A stretch of DNA of 6,412 bases from Rhodocyclaceae bacterium (GCA_030682595.1 JAUXNZ010000229.1:1-6412), one strand, 5' to 3'. Shown: positions 1 through 6,111, counted from the stretch's first letter. Made by a program: numbers and translations. Notes: generated by a model from the letters alone, not told the origin.

Positions 1-152
1 GCGTCATAGCGCTGCTGACGCAGCGCGGCGATGGCGCTGTTGCCGTCCTTGAACCAGTCGCAGTGGATCCCCTCAAGCATGAAACGGTCGGAAAGAGCTT
101 CGCCGACAATTTCGTCATCCTCGATCAAACAAATTCCAAAATTCTGGGTCAT
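1..152 (-). CDS. Response regulator, N-terminal part of receiver domain (partial)
   Basis: Seen: the reverse strand from the ATG at 152 gives an open frame running off the left edge, with 50 full codons in the window. It starts MTQNFGICLIEDDEIVGEAL, which has the hydrophobic beta-1 strand and the acidic pocket E11-D12-D13 of a CheY-like receiver domain. It continues through the alpha-1 and beta-2 region to RQQRYDA. The phospho-accepting Asp, expected a few residues further on, lies outside the window, as does any output domain. The start codon overlaps the kinase stop codon (ATGA, 149-152), so the gene is translationally coupled to the kinase and is surely its partner. Family knowledge: kinases with an AHEINNPL-type H-box often pair with NtrC-like regulators. 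With the sigma-54 promoter in front of the divergent cytochrome gene, I infer that the missing part carries an AAA+ sigma-54 activation domain. The receiver call is firm; the NtrC type is a prediction. Confidence 0.9.
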   Translation of the reverse strand, partial: MTQNFGICLIEDDEIVGEALSDRFMLEGIHCDWFKDGNSAIAALRQQRYD

Positions 153-1597
153 GGCGACGTCACCAGGGGCAGATTGACGGAAAAGCAGGTGAGTTCCGCG
201 TGGCGCTCGACCTGGATGCGGCCTTGCAACTGGCTGACGATCTGGTAGGTGACCCACAGCCCCAGGCCGAGACCGGTGCGACTTTTCGAGAAAAATGGCT
301 CGAATATTCCCTGCAGACGATCGGGCGAAATCGGTTCACCATTGTTACAGACCAACATCTCCAGGGTTGTCTCGGTGGCAAGCACGCGCAGCGTGACGCT
401 ACCCCGTTCGGGTGCGGCCTGCAGGGCATTCAGCAGCAGGTTAATCATGATCTGCCGTGCGGCGGTGGCGGGAACGGGCACGCTGGCCGGCATCTCGTGC
501 GTCACGGAAAAATTCACGTGTTTCTTGTCCGCCTGCAGCTTCATCAATACACGAATGTCCTCGATATCGTCACGTCCCAGCGGGCGCCCCTGGGCGTTGG
601 CCTGTACCAGCAGGGCGCCAACAATCTCCTTGATCTGTACCAGACCGCGCTCGACCAGACCAATGGTTTTCATGGTGCGAAAATCGCCCTGACCATACTC
701 TTTCAAAGTGTCGATGGCGGTCAGCATGCCACTCAGTGGGTTGTTAATTTCATGCGCAACCCCCGCGGTCAGTTGACCTACCGCGGCGAGCCGTTCCGAG
801 CGCACAACCTGCTCCTGAAGCAACTGTTTAGCCTCCAGCTCCTGCAACATCCACAAATAGGCGTTATCAAGCTGCGCAAGCTCATCCTGGCGGCTGCGGG
901 ACGCGGAATTGCCCTTGGGCGGAGGAATGCCCGTGAGCGAGCGAATCCGGTTTGCCATGTCGACCAGGGGCAGCGATATTTTGCGCCCCCAATACCAACT
1001 GACCGGCAGCAGCAAGGCCAGCGTCAGCAGCCCGGTAACGACCCCTCTGCCGATAATCGCGCTGAAGCGGGCGGTCATCAACTGCCGTGGATAGCTGATG
1101 ATCAACGTTGCTCCGTCCGGACCAAGGCGCCGGGCAAAATAGAGATGCTCGGTATCCGGCAGATCGATTTCCTGCAAGGCCGGCAATGATTTTTCAGGGA
1201 GGGCGGCGGCAACCCGCGCGTATTCCGGATTGATATCCTTGAGCGCCGTGAACATCGGAAACTGTTTCGGCCGGGTGGACACCACGACACGCTGGTCCGC
1301 ATCCACGACCAGCAATTTACTGGGGTTAATTGTCGCCATGTGAGCCGGCTGCGGGATGGCGATCAGCCAGGCCAGGCTCTGATAGGCCTGCCAGACATCG
1401 TCATTCGCCAGCGCGGGGAGCAACGTGGCTTCGACCGATCTGGCGACGATCAGGGCGTTGGCGGCGATGTTCTCGCGGACCCTGCTGTAGATGCTTGAGG
1501 TCTGCGCCAGGCTGATCATTATGGTTGTCACGGTAATCAGGATCGCGCCCCAGATCGGCAGCTTGAAGCGCAGGCTGAGACCCGACACCGCATTCAT
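149..1597 (-). CDS. Membrane sensor histidine kinase (HAMP, HisKA, HATPase)
   Basis: A 482-residue inner-membrane sensor kinase. Seen: a first membrane segment at about 13-34, a periplasmic sensor region at about 35-178, and a second membrane segment at about 181-203. A HAMP-like linker at about 204-257 leads into a coiled stretch. The H-box AHEINNPL follows, with phospho-accepting His282, then the N-box NLLLNALQA (386-394), the F-box FEPFF (432-436) and the glycine-rich TGLGLGL (441-447). The G1 box is NNGEPI (418-423) instead of the usual DxGxG, and the ATP lid between the F- and G2-boxes is short. I start it at the ATG at 1597 because that ATG overlaps the stop of the upstream gene as ATGA; the frame stays open to 1864, but that extra part is arginine/glycine-rich and lies inside the upstream gene. 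The upstream neighbour is a periplasmic PhnD-like protein, and the downstream one is a response regulator. Likely role: relay ligand binding by the PhnD-like protein to the regulator. The ligand is unknown. Confidence 0.93.
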   Translation of the reverse strand: MNAVSGLSLRFKLPIWGAILITVTTIMISLAQTSSIYSRVRENIAANALIVARSVEATLLPALANDDVWQAYQSLAWLIAIPQPAHMATINPSKLLVVDADQRVVVSTRPKQFPMFTALKDINPEYARVAAALPEKSLPALQEIDLPDTEHLYFARRLGPDGATLIISYPRQLMTARFSAIIGRGVVTGLLTLALLLPVSWYWGRKISLPLVDMANRIRSLTGIPPPKGNSASRSRQDELAQLDNAYLWMLQELEAKQLLQEQVVRSERLAAVGQLTAGVAHEINNPLSGMLTAIDTLKEYGQGDFRTMKTIGLVERGLVQIKEIVGALLVQANAQGRPLGRDDIEDIRVLMKLQADKKHVNFSVTHEMPASVPVPATAARQIMINLLLNALQAAPERGSVTLRVLATETTLEMLVCNNGEPISPDRLQGIFEPFFSKSRTGLGLGLWVTYQIVSQLQGRIQVERHAELTCFSVNLPLVTSP

Positions 1598-2541
1598 GGC
1601 TGATCCGCCGATTCCAGGATTGCCGCCAGATTCCTGTAGCGCCGCGAATCGCCGATCTCGAATCCGGACAGACCCACCCCCTGCAACAATCGCCGGCCTG
1701 CGTCGTTTTTGTCCATGGCCAGCAGCGTATCGCGCAGCGCCGCGGCATCCTTTGCAGAAGCCCCGGACACGGCGACGACCGGGGGAAACCCATAATCGAC
1801 GGAACGGGTGACGATACGGATTTCTCCCGCCAACTGGGGCTCGCTGTGGACCGCCATCTCCCACGCATAGCTATCCACCATGCCGCCATCGGCCAGCCCG
1901 GCTGCCACGGCAGTCATGGTGTTGCGATGGGAATGGGTAAAAAATGTCTTGCGAAAATACCGCTTGGGATCAGGCTCGCTGAGGTGTCGCAACCAGAAAC
2001 GCGCCACCTGATAACCGGTCAGCGAATAGGGATCGGTAAAAGCAAAAACCCGACCCCGGAGGTCTTCAATCGAGCGGGTTTGGGTGTCCGAAGCCGGCAC
2101 CAGCAAATAAGCGGAGTAGCTGCTGCTCTTGCCGCGGGGGACTGGAATGACCAGGAGTTTCACGCGCCCGCGGTGTGCCATGTAGGCATAGGGAAAAGTC
2201 GATAGCCAGGCGAAGTCGACCTCCCGCTGCTTGATGACATCGATCATCTGCCGATAGGTGTCGCGGTGAACAAATACCACCGGCCGCTTCAAGCGGTCAG
2301 ACAGATAACGTTGCCACTCCGGCAAGACTTCGGGGTGCTGTTTCAGGGCAGCCGCGTTGACGCCGATCCGTATGGGACGCTCCTCGGGCCAATCCGCCTG
2401 GCTGACCAGCGGAAAAACCATCAGCCAGAACAATAACAGTACTCGCCCCGACCAGCCAGAGAGAATCGGGCCGCGCACCGGCTCGCACGCGTTTCCTTTC
2501 GGTGACCAGTCGTGAAAGATATCGTTTCTATTTGGAAACAT
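1594..2541 (-). CDS. PhnD-like periplasmic substrate-binding protein (sensory)
   Basis: A 315-residue protein resembling the PhnD/phosphate-phosphonate ABC transporter periplasmic binding family. Seen: a hydrophobic signal segment at about 33-48 (RVLLLFWLMVFPLVSQA, likely cleavage after A49). The mature protein starts with PIRIGVN and has the family pattern VDFAWLSTFPYAY (108-120), YSAYLLVPASD (142-152), SIEDLRGRVFAFTDPYSLTGY (157-177), an FFTHSH segment (200-205) and a second-lobe DGGMVDSYAWEM (218-229). No ABC permease or ATPase gene is adjacent. Instead the stop overlaps the kinase start (ATGA, 1594-1597), which points to a sensing rather than a transport role. The tetrathionate sensor TtrS is a known case where a PhnD-like domain is fused to a kinase; here the module is a separate gene. 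The start is uncertain: the ATG at 2541 gives a long 32-residue lead before the hydrophobic core and lacks a clear ribosome site, while an in-frame GTG at 2478 gives a normal signal peptide. Ligand unknown. Confidence 0.87.
   Translation of the reverse strand: MFPNRNDIFHDWSPKGNACEPVRGPILSGWSGRVLLLFWLMVFPLVSQADWPEERPIRIGVNAAALKQHPEVLPEWQRYLSDRLKRPVVFVHRDTYRQMIDVIKQREVDFAWLSTFPYAYMAHRGRVKLLVIPVPRGKSSSYSAYLLVPASDTQTRSIEDLRGRVFAFTDPYSLTGYQVARFWLRHLSEPDPKRYFRKTFFTHSHRNTMTAVAAGLADGGMVDSYAWEMAVHSEPQLAGEIRIVTRSVDYGFPPVVAVSGASAKDAAALRDTLLAMDKNDAGRRLLQGVGLSGFEIGDSRRYRNLAAILESADQP
2524..2539. promoter_or_regulatory. Inverted-repeat operator candidate, copy 1 (GTTTC-N6-GAAAC)
   Basis: The arms GTTTC (2524-2528) and GAAAC (2535-2539) are perfect complements around TATTTG. 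The same element recurs in the opposite orientation at 2600-2615. The site covers the first codons of the PhnD-like gene if that gene starts at 2541, or lies upstream of it if the GTG at 2478 is the true start. The binding protein is unknown; the response regulator of this locus is the obvious candidate, by inference only. Confidence 0.5.
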
Positions 2542-2559
2542 TACAAATCACTTACATTC

Positions 2560-2577
2560 AAAGTGTTAGGTCACTTT
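2560..2577. repeat. Palindrome AAAGTG-N6-CACTTT
   Basis: The perfect 6-bp arms AAAGTG (2560-2565) and CACTTT (2572-2577) surround TTAGGT. Its centre (2568.5) nearly coincides with the midpoint (2569.5) between the two GTTTC-N6-GAAAC sites, and it overlaps the only TATAAA visible for the minus-strand operon. It may be an operator or a structural element; no known factor is assigned. Confidence 0.45.
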
Positions 2578-2599
2578 ATACAGGATTGCGGTTTTATTT

Positions 2600-2615
2600 G
2601 TTTCCATAACGAAAC
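2600..2615. promoter_or_regulatory. Inverted-repeat operator candidate, copy 2 (GTTTC-N6-GAAAC)
   Basis: The arms GTTTC (2600-2604) and GAAAC (2611-2615) surround CATAAC. Read on the minus strand and extended by one base (2615 down to 2599), it matches copy 1 (2524-2540 on the plus strand) at 14 of 17 positions, giving the shared pattern GTTTCNNTNTGGAAACA. The two copies are therefore the same asymmetric site placed head to head 76 bp apart. This recurrence is better evidence for a protein-binding site than either palindrome alone. Confidence 0.5.
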
Positions 2616-2707
2616 GCCTGACCAGCCACGCCGGTTCTTTCAGGAAATTCCAGGTGGCGCCGATTGCCGCCAGAAATTTCATCATCCTCAATAAGTCATT
2701 TAATAAC

Positions 2708-2731
2708 ATGATGTTAAGAAATCAACATCAT
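2708..2731. promoter_or_regulatory. Perfect 8+8+8 inverted repeat, candidate enhancer site for the sigma-54 promoter
   Basis: ATGATGTT (2708-2715) and AACATCAT (2724-2731) are perfect complements separated by 8 bp. The centre lies about 93 bp upstream of the transcription start predicted from the -24/-12 promoter, within the range where NtrC-family activators usually bind. It could equally be the site of another dimeric regulator. The repeat is seen directly; its function is inferred. Confidence 0.5.
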
Positions 2732-2786
2732 CCGAATAGCATACATTGAGCGCAATTCGCCGCACGCTATCCCATTTTCCTAAGCA

Positions 2787-2802
2787 TGGAACGCGCCTTG
2801 CT
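2787..2802 (+). promoter_or_regulatory. Sigma-54 (-24/-12) promoter of mtrAB
   Basis: TGGAACGCGCCTTGCT matches the sigma-54 consensus TGGCACG-N4-TTGCW at all fixed positions but one. The invariant GG (2788-2789) and GC (2800-2801) are separated by exactly 10 bp. The predicted transcript start is near 2813, leaving a leader of about 44 nt before the GTG at 2857. No sigma-70 pair of similar quality is visible for this gene. A sigma-54 promoter needs an AAA+ enhancer-binding activator, which fits the predicted type of the divergent two-component system. Confidence 0.75.
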
Positions 2803-2841
2803 TTAACCCGTCGGGCACAACTGTTTTTTAAATCGGGTATG

Positions 2842-2851
2842 AAAGGGGAAA
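2842..2851 (+). promoter_or_regulatory. Ribosome-binding site deciding the mtrA start
   Basis: AAAGGGGAAA occurs here and, identically, at 3878-3887 before mtrB. From its AGGGGA core there are 7 nt to the GTG at 2857, against 6 nt to the mtrB ATG. The ATG at 2851 would be only 1 nt away from the core and the ATG at 2839 lies before it, so GTG is favoured. Confidence 0.55.
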
Positions 2852-2856
2852 TGAAC

Positions 2857-3870
2857 GTGAAATTACTACGACAGGTGATGTTCCTGTGCATGCTGGCAGG
2901 CGCAGCCGGAATGGCTTTCGCGCAGATAACGCCAGCAAGCCAGAAACCGGTGGTCAAGGATCTGTTCATGAAGGACGATGCGCGCTGCACGATCTGCCAC
3001 GACGAAGCCGATGACCCGCGCATGCTGCATATCGGCAAGACGCGCCACGGCGTCACCGCGGACAAGCGCGGCCCCACCTGTGTTTCCTGCCACGGCTTCA
3101 GCGAAGAACACGTCGTCAATTCCAAGAAACTCAAGGATCGGCCCAAGCCCGACCTGACCTTTGGCGGCCAGCTGCTGACAGTGCCTGCCGACAACCGGGT
3201 GGATGTTTTCTTTGGCCAGCAGGGCAAGAAAACCGACACGCCGGTGGTCGATCGCAACAAGGCCTGCCTGACCTGCCACCAGGGTGGCAACCGCATCGGC
3301 TGGCACTCAAGCACGCACGCCAACCGCGACGTCGCCTGTACCTCCTGCCACAAGATCCACAACCCCGCCGGCGACGAGGTGCGCAACAAGACGGTGCAAA
3401 CCGAGCTGTGCTACACCTGCCACAAAGAGCAGCGCACCCAGTTCAACAAGCCTTCGCACCACCCGGTGACGGAAGGCAAGATGGCCTGCTCGTCCTGCCA
3501 TAACGTGCATGGCGACAATCCCAAGCAACTGATCAAGAGCAGCACCAACGACACCTGCTACACCTGCCACATGGAAAAACGCGGACCCTTCGTGCATAAC
3601 CACCAGCCGGTAGCGGAAGACTGCGGCATTTGCCACCAGCCCCACGGGACGACGGTACCCAACCTGCTCAAGTCGAGATCGCCTTTCCTCTGTCAGGAAT
3701 GCCACTCATCCAGTTCCCATCGCGTGGTGGAGGCTGGTTTGCCGACGGGCAGAACAACCAGTACGGGACTTGCCTCCACAGTCGGCAGAGGTTGCGTCAA
3801 CTGCCACACCAACATCCATGGCGGCAACAGCAAGGTCAACAATGCCACCGCCGGACGTTTCCGTCGTTGA
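2857..3870 (+). CDS. mtrA: Decaheme c-type cytochrome, MtrA/MtoA/DmsE family
   Basis: A periplasmic 337-residue multiheme cytochrome that carries electrons through the outer membrane inside an MtrB-type barrel. Seen: a signal peptide (MKLLRQVMFLCMLAGAAGMAFA, likely cleavage after A22). Ten CXXCH haem sites begin at C44, C75, C137, C161, C185, C211, C234, C256, C279 and C313, with many extra histidines as distal ligands. The length is close to Shewanella MtrA (about 333), and the tail HTNIHGGN...GRFRR is family-like. The long gap between haems 2 and 3 (57 residues from H79 to C137) is also there. Start choice: the GTG at 2857 has AGGGGA 7 nt upstream, the same AAAGGGGAAA ribosome site that precedes the next gene; in-frame ATGs at 2851 and 2839 are possible but poorly placed. 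The barrel gene follows 21 nt downstream. Transcription is probably sigma-54 dependent. The DmsE (DMSO respiration), metal-reducing and Fe(II)-oxidising subgroups cannot be separated by eye. Confidence 0.95.
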   Translation: MKLLRQVMFLCMLAGAAGMAFAQITPASQKPVVKDLFMKDDARCTICHDEADDPRMLHIGKTRHGVTADKRGPTCVSCHGFSEEHVVNSKKLKDRPKPDLTFGGQLLTVPADNRVDVFFGQQGKKTDTPVVDRNKACLTCHQGGNRIGWHSSTHANRDVACTSCHKIHNPAGDEVRNKTVQTELCYTCHKEQRTQFNKPSHHPVTEGKMACSSCHNVHGDNPKQLIKSSTNDTCYTCHMEKRGPFVHNHQPVAEDCGICHQPHGTTVPNLLKSRSPFLCQECHSSSSHRVVEAGLPTGRTTSTGLASTVGRGCVNCHTNIHGGNSKVNNATAGRFRR

Positions 3871-3891
3871 TTCGGCCAAAGGGGAAAAATC

Positions 3892-6069
3892 ATGAGCAGC
3901 AAGATGAAACAGACGTTCAAGATGACGGCTCTGGCCGCAGCCTTGGCAGCCAGTTATGGAACGGCGCTGGCCGACGATGATGAGAAAGCGGCGCTGGCCG
4001 CTGTTGCCGCCGAAGTCAGCCGGCTCACCACACCGGAGAGTTCGGTATCCGTAGGTATCGGCAACTGGTCCGGCGACCGCCACCAGCAGGGCATCTACGA
4101 CGGCATGCGCGAGGGCAAGGCCTACGGCCTGCTGGACCTTACGCTTGTCAAGCGCGACAACGCAACCGGCACCTGGTTCACTCTGGAAGGCCGCAACCTC
4201 GGGCTCGATACACACGAACTGAGTGCCGAGTGGCTGCGTCAGGGCGATATCGGCATCTCGCTTGATTACAGCCGCATCCAGCGCGATAACCCACTGACCT
4301 TCACCACGGGTCTCCTCGGCATTGGCACTGCAAATCAGATTTTCAGCGGTACAGCAGGGGCAAATACATTGCCAAGCAGAGATGTCAGCCTGAGCACAAA
4401 GCGCGACCTTACCCAGTTGGGCCTGTACAAGAACCTGATGCCCCACCTGAACCTGAAGGTCAGTTTCAAGAACGAAGAGAAGAACGGTGCGCGCCAATGG
4501 GGATTGGGCAGCAATGCCATTTTTCTGACCGAGCCAATTGACAGTACTGTGCGACAACTGGAAGCCATCCTCGACTACGCGGACGAAAGGCTGCAGATTT
4601 CGGGCGGCTATTACGGTAGCTGGTACGACAATGCCAATTCACTGGTGCTTGGTTATCAAAATGGCCTGGCAATCAGCGCTATCAATGCCAACCCCACCAA
4701 CCCGACGTCCCTCTCACTACCGTTGGGCAATCAGGCCCATCAGCTTTTCATGAATGCCGGCTATGCCTTCACGCCGACCACCCGGGGCACCTTCAAGTTG
4801 TCTTATGGCAAGGCAACCCAGGATGAGACGATCCCGGTCGCTTTTAACGTGGCACCGGCCACGGCTGCACCGTCTAATCTTAATGGCCGGATCGACACCT
4901 CGCTGGCAGAATTTGGCCTCACCTCGCGTCCGCTGCCCAAGCTCTCACTGGTGGCCAATTTGCGCTACCACGACGTCAAGGACAAAACCCCGGTTGCTGC
5001 TTATATTGGTCCCGGTCCTTCAGGTGGCGGCACAACATTGGTCTACAACACCCCGCACTCGTATACAAAGACGTCAGGAAAGGTCGAGGCAAATTATCGA
5101 CTGCCTCAACAATTCAACTTGATCGGCGGCATTGAAATCAATAATCAGGATCGCTCCGTGCCAACTAGAAGCACCGTTTCGGGTACAGGCGTCAATACCT
5201 ATGGCGTCCCCTTCCGGGTTAAGCTGGATGAGACAACCTATCGCCTGCAATTGCGCCGCTCGCTATCGGACACACTCAATGGTTCCCTGGCCTACCTGAA
5301 CAGCGACCGCCGTGGGCCGGGCTATGTTCCGACCGGTAACAACCCCGCTTCCAACTCAGCGGATCTGGTCAACCCAACGCACATCGCAGACCGCAAGCGA
5401 GACAAATGGCGCGCCATGCTGGACTGGTCGCCGACCGAACGGCTGTCATTCCAGTTTGCGGTTGATCAGGCGCAGGATAAGTACGGCCCTGGCAACCGGC
5501 CCTATGGGCTTGTCGATGGCAGCGCGGACATCTACACACTCGATGTCAATTACACCATGAGCGACAACTGGCAAATTTCCGGCTGGTATACACGCGACGA
5601 CACCAAAGCACGCGAAGTCGGTGCCCTCTTGCCTATCTCTGCCACGACGACTAGAGATGCGCAGTTGCGTGAAATTGGCGATTCGTTCGGTTTTGGCCTG
5701 CGCGGACGGCCCAGCGCCAAGCTGCAGGTCGGGGCAAATCTGGAATGGGTCAAGAGTGTCAGCCAGTATCCTCAGACTCTGAATGGTGCTTACACGCCCA
5801 CGACAGCAGCAGGGGTGTCATTAGCCCCTCTGGCGGACATCACCAACAAACTCACCCGCCTGAAGCTGTTTGGCGACTACGCGCTGGACAAGAACAGCAA
5901 CGTACGCATCGAAGCGATCCACGAACGCTGGCAGACCGACGACTGGACCTGGTCGTTCAGCACCGGCGCACCGTTCACCTACGGTACAACTACCGACGGC
6001 ACCACCGTGACGGCGAACCCGAAGCAGGCAGTCAACTTCGTCGGAGCCCGTTACATCTATAAATTCTAA
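3892..6069 (+). CDS. mtrB: MtrB/MtoB/PioB-type outer-membrane beta-barrel partner of MtrA
   Basis: A 725-residue outer-membrane porin that is expected to wrap the decaheme cytochrome. Seen: a signal peptide (about 1-27, ending GTALA before DDDE). The conserved N-terminal block of the family follows at about 51-140, with SVSVGIGNW, GIYDGMREGKAYGLLDLTL, GTWFTLEGRNLGLDTHEL and an LDYSRIQRDNP segment. Beyond it are many alternating aromatic/polar strands and a C-terminal GARYIYKF whose final Phe is the usual barrel-assembly signal. The length compares with about 697 in Shewanella MtrB. There is not one cysteine in the protein, so the N-terminal CXXC of Shewanella MtrB is missing; this leans towards the MtoB/PioB side of the family. 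The ribosome site AAAGGGGAAA sits 6 nt (from its AGGGGA core) before the ATG. It is co-transcribed with the cytochrome gene (21-nt gap) and ends at a strong terminator, so no outer-surface MtrC-like gene follows. Confidence 0.93.
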   Translation: MSSKMKQTFKMTALAAALAASYGTALADDDEKAALAAVAAEVSRLTTPESSVSVGIGNWSGDRHQQGIYDGMREGKAYGLLDLTLVKRDNATGTWFTLEGRNLGLDTHELSAEWLRQGDIGISLDYSRIQRDNPLTFTTGLLGIGTANQIFSGTAGANTLPSRDVSLSTKRDLTQLGLYKNLMPHLNLKVSFKNEEKNGARQWGLGSNAIFLTEPIDSTVRQLEAILDYADERLQISGGYYGSWYDNANSLVLGYQNGLAISAINANPTNPTSLSLPLGNQAHQLFMNAGYAFTPTTRGTFKLSYGKATQDETIPVAFNVAPATAAPSNLNGRIDTSLAEFGLTSRPLPKLSLVANLRYHDVKDKTPVAAYIGPGPSGGGTTLVYNTPHSYTKTSGKVEANYRLPQQFNLIGGIEINNQDRSVPTRSTVSGTGVNTYGVPFRVKLDETTYRLQLRRSLSDTLNGSLAYLNSDRRGPGYVPTGNNPASNSADLVNPTHIADRKRDKWRAMLDWSPTERLSFQFAVDQAQDKYGPGNRPYGLVDGSADIYTLDVNYTMSDNWQISGWYTRDDTKAREVGALLPISATTTRDAQLREIGDSFGFGLRGRPSAKLQVGANLEWVKSVSQYPQTLNGAYTPTTAAGVSLAPLADITNKLTRLKLFGDYALDKNSNVRIEAIHERWQTDDWTWSFSTGAPFTYGTTTDGTTVTANPKQAVNFVGARYIYKF

Positions 6070-6107
6070 CCAGAGCGTCTGGTTGATGATCGGCTAGTTT
6101 CAACCAG
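6068..6107 (+). repeat. Mutually exclusive hairpins in the mtrB 3' region
   Basis: AACCAGA (6068-6074) pairs perfectly with TCTGGTT (6078-6084) around GCG, starting inside the stop codon. The strand CTGGTTGA (6079-6086) can instead pair perfectly with TCAACCAG (6100-6107). The middle strand cannot do both. Neither hairpin is followed by a T-run, so they are not terminators by themselves; they may protect the 3' end or be incidental. Confidence 0.4.
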
Positions 6108-6111
6108 TTTG

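Larger units (their letters stand above)
2542..2856. promoter_or_regulatory. Divergent control region between the sensory operon and mtrAB
   Basis: This stretch separates two outward-facing operons and carries no convincing gene. It is AT-richer than its flanks and unusually dense in inverted repeats. Towards the plus strand it holds a sigma-54 type promoter (listed separately). Towards the minus strand only a lone TATAAA (2580 down to 2575) is visible as a possible -10; no -35 hexamer lies at the right distance, which suggests an activator-dependent promoter. If that -10 is used, the start would be near 2568 and the GTTTC-N6-GAAAC site at 2600-2615 would be centred about 40 bp upstream, a usual activator position. 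Another imperfect nested inverted repeat spans 2644-2680: GAAATT and TGGCG against CGCCA and AATTTC. I saw no clear IHF site; AATCAA at 2720-2725 fits only the first half of that consensus. Confidence 0.75.

Noticed and set aside
200..1189. Long plus-strand open frame of 329 codons
   Set aside because: It is antisense to the kinase, shows no recognisable domain and has a Gln/Arg-rich composition typical of a shadow frame.
1598..1864. N-terminal extension of the kinase frame to 571 residues
   Set aside because: The 89 extra residues are Arg/Gly-rich, overlap the PhnD-like coding region in another frame and look like no known domain; the ATGA overlap at 1594-1597 marks the real start.
2655..2667. 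TGGCGCCGATTGC as a second sigma-54 promoter
   Set aside because: Only 8 bp separate GG and GC; the spacing must be 10, so it is not functional as -24/-12.
2512..2694. Small plus-strand open frame of 60 codons in the divergent spacer
   Set aside because: It covers the operator cluster, starts with a GTG lacking a ribosome site and shows no family features; the DNA is better explained as control region.
2720..2732. IHF site (AATCAA...) between enhancer and promoter
   Set aside because: Only the first half of the consensus fits; the TTR part does not match and the bases are already part of the 24-bp inverted repeat.
2700..3389. Minus-strand open frame of 229 codons under the cytochrome gene
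   Set aside because: The plus-strand frame has ten CXXCH sites and a signal peptide; the reverse frame is a by-product of that codon pattern.
3706..4557. Minus-strand open frame of 283 codons under the mtrA/mtrB junction
   Set aside because: It crosses the end of one clear gene and the start of the next and has no recognisable domain.
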